Below the pieces are notes generated by a model, which was not told the DNA's origin, made no database searches, and saw only the letters and a program-made list of their open reading frames with translations. The position numbers and the translations under genes are program-made. A stretch of 64,000 bases of DNA, from contig JBBQWV010000003.1 of NCBI GenBank assembly GCA_038210275.1, positions 186,001 to 250,000 of the forward strand, written 5' to 3'. Numbering within the stretch: position 1 is the stretch's first letter; the number at the start of each line of letters is the position of its first letter. Shown piece by piece: positions 1 to 9,047 of this stretch. The DNA is from PALSA-1296 sp038210275. GTDB taxonomy: Bacteria > Bacteroidota > Ignavibacteria > Palsa-1295.

Positions 1-143
1 TATCGGATTTGGCAGGTCTCCTGGCTTCTCTTTCCTTCCCGGACTTTCATCCAGTGGATTTTTCTTAACGAGTTACAGTTGCGGGTCAGCTTCCGATTTT
101 AACGGAATTCCCTTTTCATCCGCCGTTATAGCGGACACCATTT
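1..143 (-). promoter_or_regulatory. Cobalamin (B12) riboswitch facing out of the left edge
   Basis: On the minus strand this stretch carries the conserved cobalamin aptamer blocks in order: AAAAGGGAATTCCG, GAAGCTGACCCGCAACTGTA, CCACTG, a GGGAAGG segment, and a perfect B12 box AAGCCAGGAGACCTGCC at positions 11-27. These are the hallmarks of the adenosylcobalamin riboswitch family, which in Bacteroidota usually precedes B12-uptake receptors, B12 biosynthesis genes or B12-independent isozymes. The controlled gene lies left of position 1 and cannot be named. The aptamer is essentially complete; the expression platform is outside the window. Confidence 0.95.
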
Positions 144-168
144 CCGAATGTTAATGAACGATTGAATA

Positions 169-176
169 CAAATATA
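169..176 (-). promoter_or_regulatory. Putative -7 box of the riboswitch promoter
   Basis: Read on the minus strand this is TATATTTG, an exact match to the Bacteroidota -7 consensus TAnnTTTG. It lies about 26 nt upstream of the aptamer, the right place for a promoter of the leader RNA. I see no clear TTG at the -33 position. Confidence 0.5.
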
Positions 177-187
177 AGCAAGATTTC

Positions 188-218
188 TTGGGACGGACTC
201 ATTTCCGTTGTAATTTTG
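188..218 (+). promoter_or_regulatory. Bacteroidota-type promoter of the oligopeptide transporter operon
   Basis: TTG at 188-190, a 20-nt spacer and TAATTTTG at 211-218 match the TTG-N19/20-TAnnTTTG promoter of Bacteroidota. Transcription would begin near 225, about 20 nt before the ATG at 245. The TTG at 188 is therefore better read as a -33 element than as a start codon. Confidence 0.65.
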
Positions 219-244
219 CTGTTTCTGATTCAGTTAGAATACTC

Positions 245-1201
245 ATGCTTGCTTTTATAATCCGCAAATTCATCTACTCGATCCTCATCATCTTCGGAGT
301 GATGTCGATTATTTTCTTTGTGATGAACCTGCTTCCGGATCCCGCTCGAATGATGCAGGGGCAGCGCGCCGATCTTTCAACTCAAGCTGCGATTCAGCAT
401 GAGTTGGGGCTTGATTTGCCTGTGTGGGAAAGGTATTTCGTGTTTATGAAGAAGTCTGCTACCGGTGATCTGGGAAGATCGTTCAGTTCGAATCGTCCTG
501 TCTTGGAGAGCATCTTAGAACGCTTGCCCGCAACAGCAATCTTGACTTTGAGTGCGATGTTCATTGCTACGATCTTGGGTATTGCTATCGGTATTCTTTC
601 TGCCCTAAAATCTTATTCAATTTGGGATAACCTTTCAATGGTTTTTGCACTGATCGGAATATCGGTGCCGTCGTTTGTTTCAGGTTTGCTTCTTATTATT
701 GCGCTTGGTTCTTGGCTTCAGATTTTTCCGATCTCAGGTTATGTAATTCAGGATAGCTCCGCATGGTATGAATTTTGGAATTTCCGTTGGGAATATCTGA
801 TGCTTCCGATGATCACTCTTGCCTTGCGTCCGATCTCGATCATTGCAAGAGTTACTCGTTCGAGTATGCTTGATGTGCTTTCAAGCGATTACGTTCGTAC
901 AGCGAAGGCGAAAGGACTGCCCCAAACAACGGTGATTTTGCGTCATGCACTGCGCAATGCACTTAATCCTGTCGTGACTACGATCAGCTCATGGCTTGCA
1001 GCGCTCTTGACCGGCACATTTTTCATTGAATATATTTTTAACTGGCCCGGAGTTGGTTCGCTTGCATTTGATGCAATTCCACGCTCAGATTTCCCGACCA
1101 TTCAGGGGACGGTGTTTTTTGCGGCAGTAGTGTTTGTCGTTATAAATTTTCTTGTTGATCTGCTTTACGCAAAGCTCGATCCCAAAGTCAAACTTCAATA
1201 A
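245..1201 (+). CDS. Oligopeptide/dipeptide ABC transporter permease, DppB type
   Basis: Inner-membrane permease of the DppB/OppB family, which with a DppC-type partner forms the channel for peptides or nickel. The protein (318 aa) opens with the family's typical FIIRKFIYSILIIFGV first helix and the LLPDP motif, then has about five further hydrophobic helices. The cytoplasmic EAA loop that contacts the ATPase includes RTAKAKGLPQ. I chose ATG 245 because it places the first helix at residue 3, as in the family, and because the frame upstream overlaps a good promoter. The next permease begins 8 nt downstream. The substrate cannot be deduced. Confidence 0.88.
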   Translation: MLAFIIRKFIYSILIIFGVMSIIFFVMNLLPDPARMMQGQRADLSTQAAIQHELGLDLPVWERYFVFMKKSATGDLGRSFSSNRPVLESILERLPATAILTLSAMFIATILGIAIGILSALKSYSIWDNLSMVFALIGISVPSFVSGLLLIIALGSWLQIFPISGYVIQDSSAWYEFWNFRWEYLMLPMITLALRPISIIARVTRSSMLDVLSSDYVRTAKAKGLPQTTVILRHALRNALNPVVTTISSWLAALLTGTFFIEYIFNWPGVGSLAFDAIPRSDFPTIQGTVFFAAVVFVVINFLVDLLYAKLDPKVKLQ

Positions 1202-1209
1202 TTTTTCTC

Positions 1210-2286
1210 ATGGCAGCTACGATCATCCCCACAATGGAACAAATGCTGAAAGAGCGTCCCCGCTCTTTATGGTATTATTCCTGGAAACGACTCAAACGTA
1301 ACAAGCTTGCAATGGCAGGTCTTGTCGTGACCTTCCTTATTATTTTAGTAGCTGCGTTTGCAAGTTTTCTTGCTCCGTTCGATCCGAATTTGCAGGTGCT
1401 CGAGTATGCAACGAAGCCAAGCGGTTTCAAAGGCAATGTGATTCTCAAAACAAATGAGCTTGCCGGGAAAGAAGCAATTCCCATTCCCATCCAAAGTTTT
1501 ACGGTGCAGGGTGATCAGATCGTTATGGTCACCGACGAAGGCAGCAATAGAAAACTTGCACTTTCCAAATTAGCGGGTTCTGAAGAATCTGATTGGCATA
1601 AAGAATCATATTATTATCTTGGTACAGATAGATATGGGCGCGATGTGTTTTCCCGTTTGATGTATGGCGCACGAGTATCTCTTACTGTTGCATTCTTCTC
1701 AGAACTTTTGAGTATAGTTATCGGCGTTCTTCTCGGCGCTATTGCGGGATTTTATCGTGGCTGGATAGATGACGTTGTCATGTGGTTTACGAATGTTGTT
1801 TGGTCTATACCTCCGATTCTTCTTGTTATTTCAATTTCTATTGCCTTAGGGCTTGGCTTTGTTCAGACCGTTATTGCTATCGGAATAACGGGCTGGGTGG
1901 ATATGGCGCGTATAGTACGCGGACAGTTTTTCTCACTTCGCGAGACGGAGTATGTTGAGGCAACGCGAGCGCTCGGACTCGGGAATATGCGCGCGATCTT
2001 CAAGCACGTCCTTCCGAACGCAACGGGACCGATAATCGTCATGGCGACGGCAGGCTTTGCGACGGCAATTATTTATGAAGCATCACTATCATTTATCGGA
2101 CTTGGCGTACAACCCCCGACCTCGACATGGGGACAAATGATTTACGATGGCTACGGCTTCATCGCAGCCGGCTCAAATTGGGGATTAACTTTATATCCCG
2201 CTTTTGCGATTATGCTTGCAGTTTTTGCGTTTAACTTATTTGGAGACGGGCTGCGAGATGCTCTCGATCCAAAGTTAAAGCGATAG
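1210..2286 (+). CDS. Oligopeptide/dipeptide ABC transporter permease, DppC type
   Basis: Second permease of the transporter, 358 aa. It has the N-terminal OppC-like segment (WKRLKRNKLAMAGLVV), the LGTDRYGRDVFSRL motif that opens the permease domain, and an EAA loop with VEATRALGLG. Between the first helix and the permease domain there is an extra extracytoplasmic stretch of roughly 90 residues (about 55-145), longer than in E. coli DppC. It ends in the family's LRDALDP signature. It lies 8 nt after the DppB-type gene and 46 nt before the ATPase gene, so the three form an operon. Confidence 0.88.
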   Translation: MAATIIPTMEQMLKERPRSLWYYSWKRLKRNKLAMAGLVVTFLIILVAAFASFLAPFDPNLQVLEYATKPSGFKGNVILKTNELAGKEAIPIPIQSFTVQGDQIVMVTDEGSNRKLALSKLAGSEESDWHKESYYYLGTDRYGRDVFSRLMYGARVSLTVAFFSELLSIVIGVLLGAIAGFYRGWIDDVVMWFTNVVWSIPPILLVISISIALGLGFVQTVIAIGITGWVDMARIVRGQFFSLRETEYVEATRALGLGNMRAIFKHVLPNATGPIIVMATAGFATAIIYEASLSFIGLGVQPPTSTWGQMIYDGYGFIAAGSNWGLTLYPAFAIMLAVFAFNLFGDGLRDALDPKLKR

Positions 2287-2332
2287 TCTTGTTCAAATTT
2301 ATCCTTATTTTAGCACTTTCTACATAATTATC

Positions 2333-3334
2333 ATGGCTCTACTCGAGGTAAAAAATCTTAAGACTTATTTTTTCACTGATGACGGTGTTTCGAAGGCTGT
2401 CGATGATGTCAGTTACACGGTTGAGGCGAATCAGACGCTTGGAGTTGTTGGTGAATCAGGCTGCGGAAAGTCCGTCACTGCTCTTTCGATCATGCGCTTG
2501 ATCCCTGACCCTCCGGGTAAAACAGTTGGCGGCGAAATAATTTTTGAAGGTCGCGACCTTCTGAAAATCCCAGAAGAGGAAATGCGCAAAATCCGTGGCA
2601 ATAAGATCGGGATGATCTTCCAGGAGCCGATGACTTCGCTGAATCCCGTATTCACGGTCGGCAATCAGATAGAAGAGTCAATTATTCTTCACGAGAAAGT
2701 CTCGAAAGAAGAGGCAAAGAATCGGGCGATAGAGATGCTCAAAAAAGTTGGAATTCCAGCACCAGAGCAGCGCTATAAGGAGTATCCCCATCAACTATCG
2801 GGTGGTATGCGCCAGCGCATTATGATTGCTATGGCTCTTGCCTGCAATCCTTCCGTCCTGATCGCAGATGAGCCTACTACAGCCCTTGACGTGACGGTTC
2901 AGGCGCAGATACTGGATCTGATCAAGTCATTGCAGGAAAGCCTCGGAATGGGCGTTATTCTTATCACGCACGATCTTGGAGTGATCGCAGAAACAGCAGA
3001 TAAAGTCGCTGTCATGTATGCTTCACATATCGTTGAGTATTCTGTTGCCGATGAAATTTATTATAATCCACTACATCCTTACACCGTTGGTCTGCTCGGT
3101 TCAATTCCGAAATTAAATATCGAATCAGACAGATTGATGACTATTGAAGGGACTGTTCCCGTGCCGACTAACTACCCACCGGGGTGTAATTTCGCAGCAC
3201 GATGCCCGTATGCAACACCGCTCTGCTTATCAGAAGAACCACTTCTTATCGAACACGAAGCTGGTCATTGGGCTGCTTGTCATCATTGGGATGAAGTGAA
3301 ATTAAAGAGACCTGCGAATTTAGTGGAAGCGTAA
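2333..3334 (+). CDS. Oligopeptide ABC transporter ATP-binding protein, DppD type
   Basis: Cytoplasmic ATPase energising the two permeases just upstream. Visible motifs in order: Walker A GESGCGKS, Q-loop FQEPMTSLNP, ABC signature LSGGMRQR, Walker B VLIADEPTTALD, H-loop ITHDLGV. The C-terminal oligopeptide-transporter extension carries the cysteine-containing stretch NFAARCPYA and a later ACHH. At 333 aa it is full length. A DppF-type second ATPase and a binding protein are both missing from this operon. The next gene is convergent and only 3 nt away. Confidence 0.92.
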   Translation: MALLEVKNLKTYFFTDDGVSKAVDDVSYTVEANQTLGVVGESGCGKSVTALSIMRLIPDPPGKTVGGEIIFEGRDLLKIPEEEMRKIRGNKIGMIFQEPMTSLNPVFTVGNQIEESIILHEKVSKEEAKNRAIEMLKKVGIPAPEQRYKEYPHQLSGGMRQRIMIAMALACNPSVLIADEPTTALDVTVQAQILDLIKSLQESLGMGVILITHDLGVIAETADKVAVMYASHIVEYSVADEIYYNPLHPYTVGLLGSIPKLNIESDRLMTIEGTVPVPTNYPPGCNFAARCPYATPLCLSEEPLLIEHEAGHWAACHHWDEVKLKRPANLVEA

Positions 3335-3337
3335 TAT

Positions 3338-4273
3338 TTATTTCGTCAACGCAAAATTCAACATCCGATATACTAATTTAGCAACTAAATACGTTGCGTG
3401 CTGCTGTTTCGGGTCGGGCGCTAATTCGACTACATCGAAACCGATTATTTTTTTTCCGGCTTTACGCAATTCGCGGAAGATTTCTATTGTCTCGTTCCAT
3501 AAGAATCCGTCCGGTTCAGGTGTGCCTGTCGTTGGCATGATTGCCGGGTCAAAATAATCTACATCGAAGGTTACATATACTTCGTCAGTTGGCAAATTGC
3601 TTACGACTGATCCCTGCCAATTCTTCCCGTGCTTTCCTCTGCGAATATTCGAAGCGTAAAAAGTTTTGATTCCTGATTTTTTCGCAAATTCATATTCCTC
3701 TTTGCACTGGGCTCTGATGCCAACCTGCACAAGTCGCTCCATCGGAAAAGCAACTTCATCGGCGACACGCATCATAAAGCAAGCATGACTATACGGCGTT
3801 CCGGAATAAGTCTCTCGTAGATCGGAATGCGCATCGAAATGCAGAATACTCATATTTGGGTACGCCGAGTAATGTGCTGCTATCGGAGCTGTAGAGATCG
3901 TATGCTCGCCTCCTAATGTGACAACAAATTTCCCTTCTTCTATCTCAACCTTGACGGCATTCTGAAGCATCTTTAGCGCAGCTCTTCCCGATTGCTTTCC
4001 ATAACTGATCGGAGGAAGGGTTGCAATTCCCTTCTGAAAGCATAATTCCTGAAAGAATTCATCATCAAGAAATTCAACGAATTGCGATGCTTGAATAATC
4101 GCCTTAGGAGCCTTCCCTGTCCCACCGCCATAACTCGTTGTCTTTTCGTATGGAGCAGAGATAACGACTATCTTGCTATTCTCATAGCTTGAAAATTCAG
4201 GGGGCAGTGCAAGGAAGTTAGAGGCAGTCGGTAAAACTTTTCGAATTGTTTTCTTTTTCGTTGATTTTGTCAT
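3338..4273 (-). CDS. speB: Agmatinase/arginase-family ureohydrolase
   Basis: Manganese enzyme of the ureohydrolase family (311 aa), which hydrolyses agmatine, arginine or related guanidino compounds. The metal-binding motifs are complete: GGEHTIS, HFDAHSDLR and TFDVDYFDPAIMP, followed by GTPEPDGF and GFDVVELAPD. The order and the GTPEPDG loop fit agmatinase (SpeB), a putrescine/polyamine pathway enzyme, better than arginase. Substrate assignment in this family from sequence alone is uncertain. A -7 box TAATTTTG lies at 4312-4305 on the minus strand, about 32 nt upstream of the start. The basic N-terminal 20 residues are not conserved family sequence. Confidence 0.82.
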   Translation of the reverse strand: MTKSTKKKTIRKVLPTASNFLALPPEFSSYENSKIVVISAPYEKTTSYGGGTGKAPKAIIQASQFVEFLDDEFFQELCFQKGIATLPPISYGKQSGRAALKMLQNAVKVEIEEGKFVVTLGGEHTISTAPIAAHYSAYPNMSILHFDAHSDLRETYSGTPYSHACFMMRVADEVAFPMERLVQVGIRAQCKEEYEFAKKSGIKTFYASNIRRGKHGKNWQGSVVSNLPTDEVYVTFDVDYFDPAIMPTTGTPEPDGFLWNETIEIFRELRKAGKKIIGFDVVELAPDPKQQHATYLVAKLVYRMLNFALTK

Positions 4274-4320
4274 CTAATAAATTTTATTACGAAATCCAGT
4301 TTTGCAAAATTACGGCAATA

Positions 4321-4350
4321 AAAAAGGCGATCATAATGATCGCCTTTTTT
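4321..4350 (-). terminator. Intrinsic terminator after the T9SS cargo gene
   Basis: A near-perfect palindrome, AAGGCGATCAT/ATGATCGCCTT, flanked by A-runs on one side and T-runs on the other. It lies 30 nt past the stop codon of the gene ending at 4380 and is read on the minus strand. The symmetry would let it work in both directions. Confidence 0.8.
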
Positions 4351-4379
4351 TATAGAGTCTCAGTAGAGACAAATTACTA

Positions 4380-5501
4380 TTATTTCGAAAGCACCATACG
4401 CTTTGTTTGGCTAAATGTGCCTGCTTTCAACGTATAGAAATATGTTCCGGATGGGAGATTATCACCGGCAAAGTTTGCCTGATGCGAACCTGCTTCTTCT
4501 CGCTCATTCACGATAGTCGCGACTTCAACTCCAAGGGTATTAAATACCTTCAGAGAAACCTGCGAAGCGTCTGCCAACGAGTAGTTTATCTCTGTTGAAG
4601 GATTAAATGGATTCGGATAGTTCTGTCCCAGAGCATTGCCCGCAAGCTTCCCATCTTCAACTCCGAGGCTCGTACCACTTACAAAAGCTGTAATTGCTAA
4701 CTGATTATAGAAAACAGCTTGATCCGAAGTTCTTTGAAAATGACCTCCATAATAAGTCACAAAAGTGCTATCATTCCTTGAAAAATAAGCATAGAACCTA
4801 TCACCATCGGGAAAAGGAGGTGCATGATTAGCCGGATCATCCGTTACAGCATCGGCTAGTACGAATAAACTGTTGCCAGTTGTATCTGCGATTGGTAGTT
4901 CAGCGAAAATAAAGAAATCAGGACTTGAAGTCGTGAATTTCGTCTTAACTTTCTTATCAAAATGTAAGACATAAGTATGGTACATATCGTCTGAAGGAAT
5001 CTCAGTAGGTAAAAGTTGAGTTGAATCGACGAATGTAAATGCAGGGAAAATATTTGGATTTCCTGTGAAAACTCCTTTTTTGCGTAGTGTAAAAAGGAGT
5101 CTGTCCCCCGGATTTGTTCCAAAACTGTGAGCAGCAATTGTGACATAAAAGCTATCAACGGTGTAATTTTTAACCTTCACTCCGGTGAATCGCTCTCCAA
5201 GAGCGTAAGTTCCTGCTCCATCAGAATTATTGTAGTATGGTAGCTCCATCCCCAAAAAAGTAGTGTTATCATTTGGATCAATACCGGTATCATAAGCAAT
5301 TGCCTCAGTCTCAATTCCTTGAATATTATTTTTACCGGCAAGGTTTAGGTAACTTTTGGGCGATACAAATGGAATAGGTGCTGAACGCGGCTTCATAGAA
5401 ACCGGCTTTAGTACTTGGGTAGTCACCGCTTGCTGAGCAAAAGTATGTCCAACAAATGAAAAGATGACAAATAAGAACAAAATGGTAGCAAAACGTTTCA
5501 T
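4380..5501 (-). CDS. Secreted protein with T9SS C-terminal sorting domain
   Basis: Exported protein of 373 aa with no recognised enzymatic domain. It has a signal peptide (residues 1-22, hydrophobic core TILFLFVIFSFVGHTFA, then QQ). The middle 250 residues look like an all-beta domain. The C-terminal 80 residues are a type IX secretion sorting domain, starting with the hallmark YPNPFNPSTEI and ending with GTYFYTLKAG and KRMVLSK. By family knowledge such proteins cross the outer membrane through the Por machinery and are usually anchored at the surface. It is transcribed alone, with a terminator directly downstream. Confidence 0.85.
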   Translation of the reverse strand: MKRFATILFLFVIFSFVGHTFAQQAVTTQVLKPVSMKPRSAPIPFVSPKSYLNLAGKNNIQGIETEAIAYDTGIDPNDNTTFLGMELPYYNNSDGAGTYALGERFTGVKVKNYTVDSFYVTIAAHSFGTNPGDRLLFTLRKKGVFTGNPNIFPAFTFVDSTQLLPTEIPSDDMYHTYVLHFDKKVKTKFTTSSPDFFIFAELPIADTTGNSLFVLADAVTDDPANHAPPFPDGDRFYAYFSRNDSTFVTYYGGHFQRTSDQAVFYNQLAITAFVSGTSLGVEDGKLAGNALGQNYPNPFNPSTEINYSLADASQVSLKVFNTLGVEVATIVNEREEAGSHQANFAGDNLPSGTYFYTLKAGTFSQTKRMVLSK

Positions 5502-5758
5502 AAGGATGTAAAAAATAAAGTGAATGTGAAACGAGCGTATAACTATAACTTGAAAACCCGTAAAATCCCAAAAAGTTGCGCCAAAAAACGAATTATTTTT
5601 TGCTATTCTCGAAATGCAACTATTTCGGTGAAACCGTTCTTTAATTAGAGCGACTATCTTCGGCGCTAATCAAGAAAGAAAGTATCATCAATACAGCTTT
5701 AAAATACATACTGATTTCTCTTATTTTCTTCGCTGCGCAAAAAGCAAAGGGGCAGAGT

Positions 5759-8665
5759 GTGGTGTATAGAAACTTCTTTTCTGCTGCATCTCAGGTTTCC
5801 AAACAAACTCAAGACTCCTACCGTCTTGTACGATTAGGCAGCAATAATACACCTGCCATCCTTTCTCCAAATCCCCAGAATAGATTCCTTTTAGAAGCCG
5901 AAAGAACAGATTTTTCGCACGTTCAGGCTTTTGCCTTAAGTGAGGCTCAATATTTGGCACAGAATGCGTTGGGCTTACCTAAAAGCGCTCAAATTGTTGA
6001 AAACGGAACATCAAGAACTGGAAATCTCTGGCTTTCATCTTTTGCTGTTTCATTCGAGAACATCCCTTTGAGGGAAAGGTATCTTCAAATTAATATCGGT
6101 GCTTTGAGCGGTGCGGTTATGCTCGTCCGAAATAATATCCCGGCAAAGCAGCCGAATACTCTTTCTACAAGTATCCCTGAAGCTGATGTTATTCAACAAA
6201 CTACGAATCTTCTTGGAAGCAATTCTCTGATCAAATCTCCTCCGCGCTTAGTCTTCGTTGATCAAAAGGAGAAGAGTTCATTACTACTTTGCTATGAACT
6301 GATTGCAAGCGATTTAGATATGCACGAACGCTGGAGGCTCACTTTTGACGCTACGACCGGAGAACTTGTCGAGAAGAAAAGCGTATTGCAAAACGAGAGT
6401 GAGTTCAATGAGAAAGCAAATAATTATGTTATTGAAAATAAAGGGTTTAAGATACCCTCAAATCAATTATTGGATTCGAAAAATGACGTAAAGTTTGATC
6501 ACCCCCTACTTGGTATTAGTGGCAAAGTCTTAGCAAAAGTTCACTTACATAATCCATTTGATACTCTGACTACGGTGGGTCTGCCTTATGTGAATCTCAT
6601 AGTGAATGGCATTCAACTTGTTACCGACTCCACCGGATTGTGGACTCTTCCCTTCGCAAATTATCCTTTGATCATACAAACTACATTCGATGGAAAGTAC
6701 TTTAGCATTCTCCGCCAGGATAACCTTTCTAATAGCGCCTTGAGAAAGACGATTCTCAGTGGAAGCACCGATGTTCTTTGGGACGGTTCGAATTCCGATC
6801 CATCAGAAAGAGACGCCTTTTACTCTGCCTCGTATGGGCACATAGCAGATAAGCGAATCGATGAGAAACTGAAAAATATTGATTCTCACATGGATATAAA
6901 TGTCAATATTGGCTCGACGTGCAATGCGTTTTATAATGATGCTGATACCTCACTCAATTTTTTCTCTGCGGGAACAGATTGCTCCAATACCGCCCAGGTA
7001 GCTGATGTGGTTTTTCACGAGTACGGACATAGAGTAACCAATGCACGGTATCAACAGGCTTCCGGACAGGATATTGATATAATCGATGGATCACTTGGTG
7101 AAGGATTTGCCGATCTTAATAGCGCTTTTATCCGCGATGACCCCCGTATCGGAATCGGATTCTTTGGGAATAATACCAAGACGCTTCGCAACTGTCAGAA
7201 CAAAAAGAAATTTCCGACGGATATAAGTCAGGATGCTCATGTAAGCGGCGAAATTATTTCCGGCGCTTTTTGGAATTTGCGAGAGAAGATCGGTCTATTC
7301 CCGGCAGAGCATCTTTTTCATTTTATGGAATACCAAATGCCTGATGGAATCGGAACAACTGATTCCGCTTCGCTTGAAGATGCATTCGCCAGTACGCTTT
7401 CAGCAACAATTCTTACCGACGATGACGATAATAATTTGACGAATGGCACTCCGCATTTGAATGAAATCATCACCTCTTTCAAGGAACACAATATTACTCT
7501 TTCTCGCTTTATTGATGTAAACCCAGATCAAGTAAAAGATCAGGATACATCTGCAACTTTATATAATGTTAATGTTAAAGCATCTTATTCCGGCATAGTT
7601 GGTGCACTTGATAATAAAAGCATTAAGGTATTTTACTCAACTGACAATGGGAATAATTACCAAACTATCGCGCTTGATGCAACGGGTAATGTTGGGGAAT
7701 TTCAAGGGGCGATACCGAAGGCACCTGGCGGAACAATCGTAAAATACTATGCCTCCGCCGCTTCGAACTTGTTGGCAAATGATACTATTTCAAATCCTAA
7801 CCCTCAAACGCCATTTACTTTTCTCGTAGGTTTTAAGAAAATAGTAAGCGACGATGCTGAACAAAACAGAGGCTGGTCTCTTAGAGCAGCGGCAGATGAT
7901 GCAACGACCGGACTTTGGGTTCGGGAAAAACCGCACGGAACATTCAATGATCCTACTCCTCCGATTCAGTATTTGCAGCAAGATACTGACCATTCTGTGA
8001 TCGGAACAATGTGTTATATCACAGGGAATCACATTGATACCTCCGGCAATAATGACGCAGGATTTGATGATGTGGATAATGGAGCTACAACGCTTACTAC
8101 TCCGGCATTCGATCTTTCGAAGCTTAAAGATCCGGTGATCAGATATTGGTATTATTATTCGAATAATCAAGGACAGAATCCCGATGTAGCTAAATGGGAA
8201 ACTGACATTTCAAACGATGGTGGTGTTACGTGGAAGTCTTTGCAACTTACCAATCAAAGCACGAAAGGTTGGACCGAATTTGTTTTTCGGTTAACAGATT
8301 ATCTCCCTGCTTCCTCTTCGGTTAAATTACGATTCATTGCCAGCGATTATGTTCAGGCGCTTGTTGAAGCAGGAGTTGATGATCTGGAAATTTTAGATCC
8401 TATCGAAACGGCTCACGAAGGGGTAATAGCGTCTCCATTCACGTCTCAAATCGCTTACCCAAATCCTATTCATCGCGGAGAGGCTCTGCATATTTCACTC
8501 CCATTGATCTCCAATGGTGCACGATCGATGACCGATCTGCTTGGCAGAACAGTAATGCTAACGGATTTAGGTAACGGCGTATTTCTACTTCCTCAAAGCA
8601 TTGCCACCGGAATATATTTCATTGAACTTGACGCCGAGAAGTGCAAGGTAGTCGTTGAAGAATAA
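5759..8665 (+). CDS. Secreted M36 (fungalysin-like) metalloprotease with T9SS tail
   Basis: Zinc metallopeptidase of 968 aa as given. The zinc motif HEYGH is near residues 420-424, and the third ligand lies in GEGFADL near residue 447, the fungalysin/M36 arrangement. The N-terminal 330 residues resemble a propeptide; after the catalytic domain come beta-rich domains. The last 80 residues (YPNPIHRGE... GIYFIEL) look like a T9SS sorting domain. The GTG at 5759 is the first ordinary start codon, but it removes the signal peptide. Upstream in the same frame (5669-5758) lie a lysine-rich N-region, the hydrophobic core YILISLIFFAA and a QKAKGQS cleavage region. No ATG, GTG or TTG exists in that frame after the stop at 5642. 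Confidence 0.82.
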   Translation: MVYRNFFSAASQVSKQTQDSYRLVRLGSNNTPAILSPNPQNRFLLEAERTDFSHVQAFALSEAQYLAQNALGLPKSAQIVENGTSRTGNLWLSSFAVSFENIPLRERYLQINIGALSGAVMLVRNNIPAKQPNTLSTSIPEADVIQQTTNLLGSNSLIKSPPRLVFVDQKEKSSLLLCYELIASDLDMHERWRLTFDATTGELVEKKSVLQNESEFNEKANNYVIENKGFKIPSNQLLDSKNDVKFDHPLLGISGKVLAKVHLHNPFDTLTTVGLPYVNLIVNGIQLVTDSTGLWTLPFANYPLIIQTTFDGKYFSILRQDNLSNSALRKTILSGSTDVLWDGSNSDPSERDAFYSASYGHIADKRIDEKLKNIDSHMDINVNIGSTCNAFYNDADTSLNFFSAGTDCSNTAQVADVVFHEYGHRVTNARYQQASGQDIDIIDGSLGEGFADLNSAFIRDDPRIGIGFFGNNTKTLRNCQNKKKFPTDISQDAHVSGEIISGAFWNLREKIGLFPAEHLFHFMEYQMPDGIGTTDSASLEDAFASTLSATILTDDDDNNLTNGTPHLNEIITSFKEHNITLSRFIDVNPDQVKDQDTSATLYNVNVKASYSGIVGALDNKSIKVFYSTDNGNNYQTIALDATGNVGEFQGAIPKAPGGTIVKYYASAASNLLANDTISNPNPQTPFTFLVGFKKIVSDDAEQNRGWSLRAAADDATTGLWVREKPHGTFNDPTPPIQYLQQDTDHSVIGTMCYITGNHIDTSGNNDAGFDDVDNGATTLTTPAFDLSKLKDPVIRYWYYYSNNQGQNPDVAKWETDISNDGGVTWKSLQLTNQSTKGWTEFVFRLTDYLPASSSVKLRFIASDYVQALVEAGVDDLEILDPIETAHEGVIASPFTSQIAYPNPIHRGEALHISLPLISNGARSMTDLLGRTVMLTDLGNGVFLLPQSIATGIYFIELDAEKCKVVVEE

Positions 8666-8684
8666 ACGACTGCACTGCTCTTCC

Positions 8685-9047
8685 TCACATCATTGATTTT
8701 CTCGTGCTTGTCGGATAGACCCGATAGACGATCTTCCTGATCGTATCGAATTGCAAGTAGGGGTACATATCTGTTAGCGCCTTGATCGCTTCATGGGTTT
8801 TCATTACTCCATCGCTCTTGAGTTGTAAGAACATTTGGCGGATCACAAAATCGCGTAACGATTTTTCGTTGAGGAGGTCGTTCGAACGCAGCATTAAATA
8901 TACTTCGTCCGTGAGTATCTCAGCAAGTGGATTTGATTTGCCTTCTTTGAGGCTGGTCCTTAGGCTCGGCAGATCATCTGCGAGCATATAAGGCGGTAGT
9001 TCGTACTGACCTTTGGATAGGTTGTTGCGGGATTGAGTTGTTTGCAT
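8685..9047 (-). CDS. Small protein of unknown function
   Basis: A 120-aa soluble protein with no family I can name. The reading frame is credible: a GGAG lies 9 nt before the ATG, codon use resembles that of the neighbours, and the charged helical composition is protein-like. The C-terminal half (KTHEAIKALTDMYP then FDTIRKIVYRVYP) looks like a short helix-turn-helix, so a small DNA-binding or regulatory role is possible but only a guess. The stretch LAEILTDEVYLMLRSNDLL suggests a further helical segment. It converges with the M36 protease gene, ending 20 nt away, and is followed upstream by nearly 500 nt of noncoding DNA. Confidence 0.55.
   Translation of the reverse strand: MQTTQSRNNLSKGQYELPPYMLADDLPSLRTSLKEGKSNPLAEILTDEVYLMLRSNDLLNEKSLRDFVIRQMFLQLKSDGVMKTHEAIKALTDMYPYLQFDTIRKIVYRVYPTSTRKSMM

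Noticed and set aside
188..244. Upstream extension of the first permease from a TTG codon
   Set aside because: The extension adds 19 residues ahead of the typical first helix, and the TTG is the -33 box of a good promoter.
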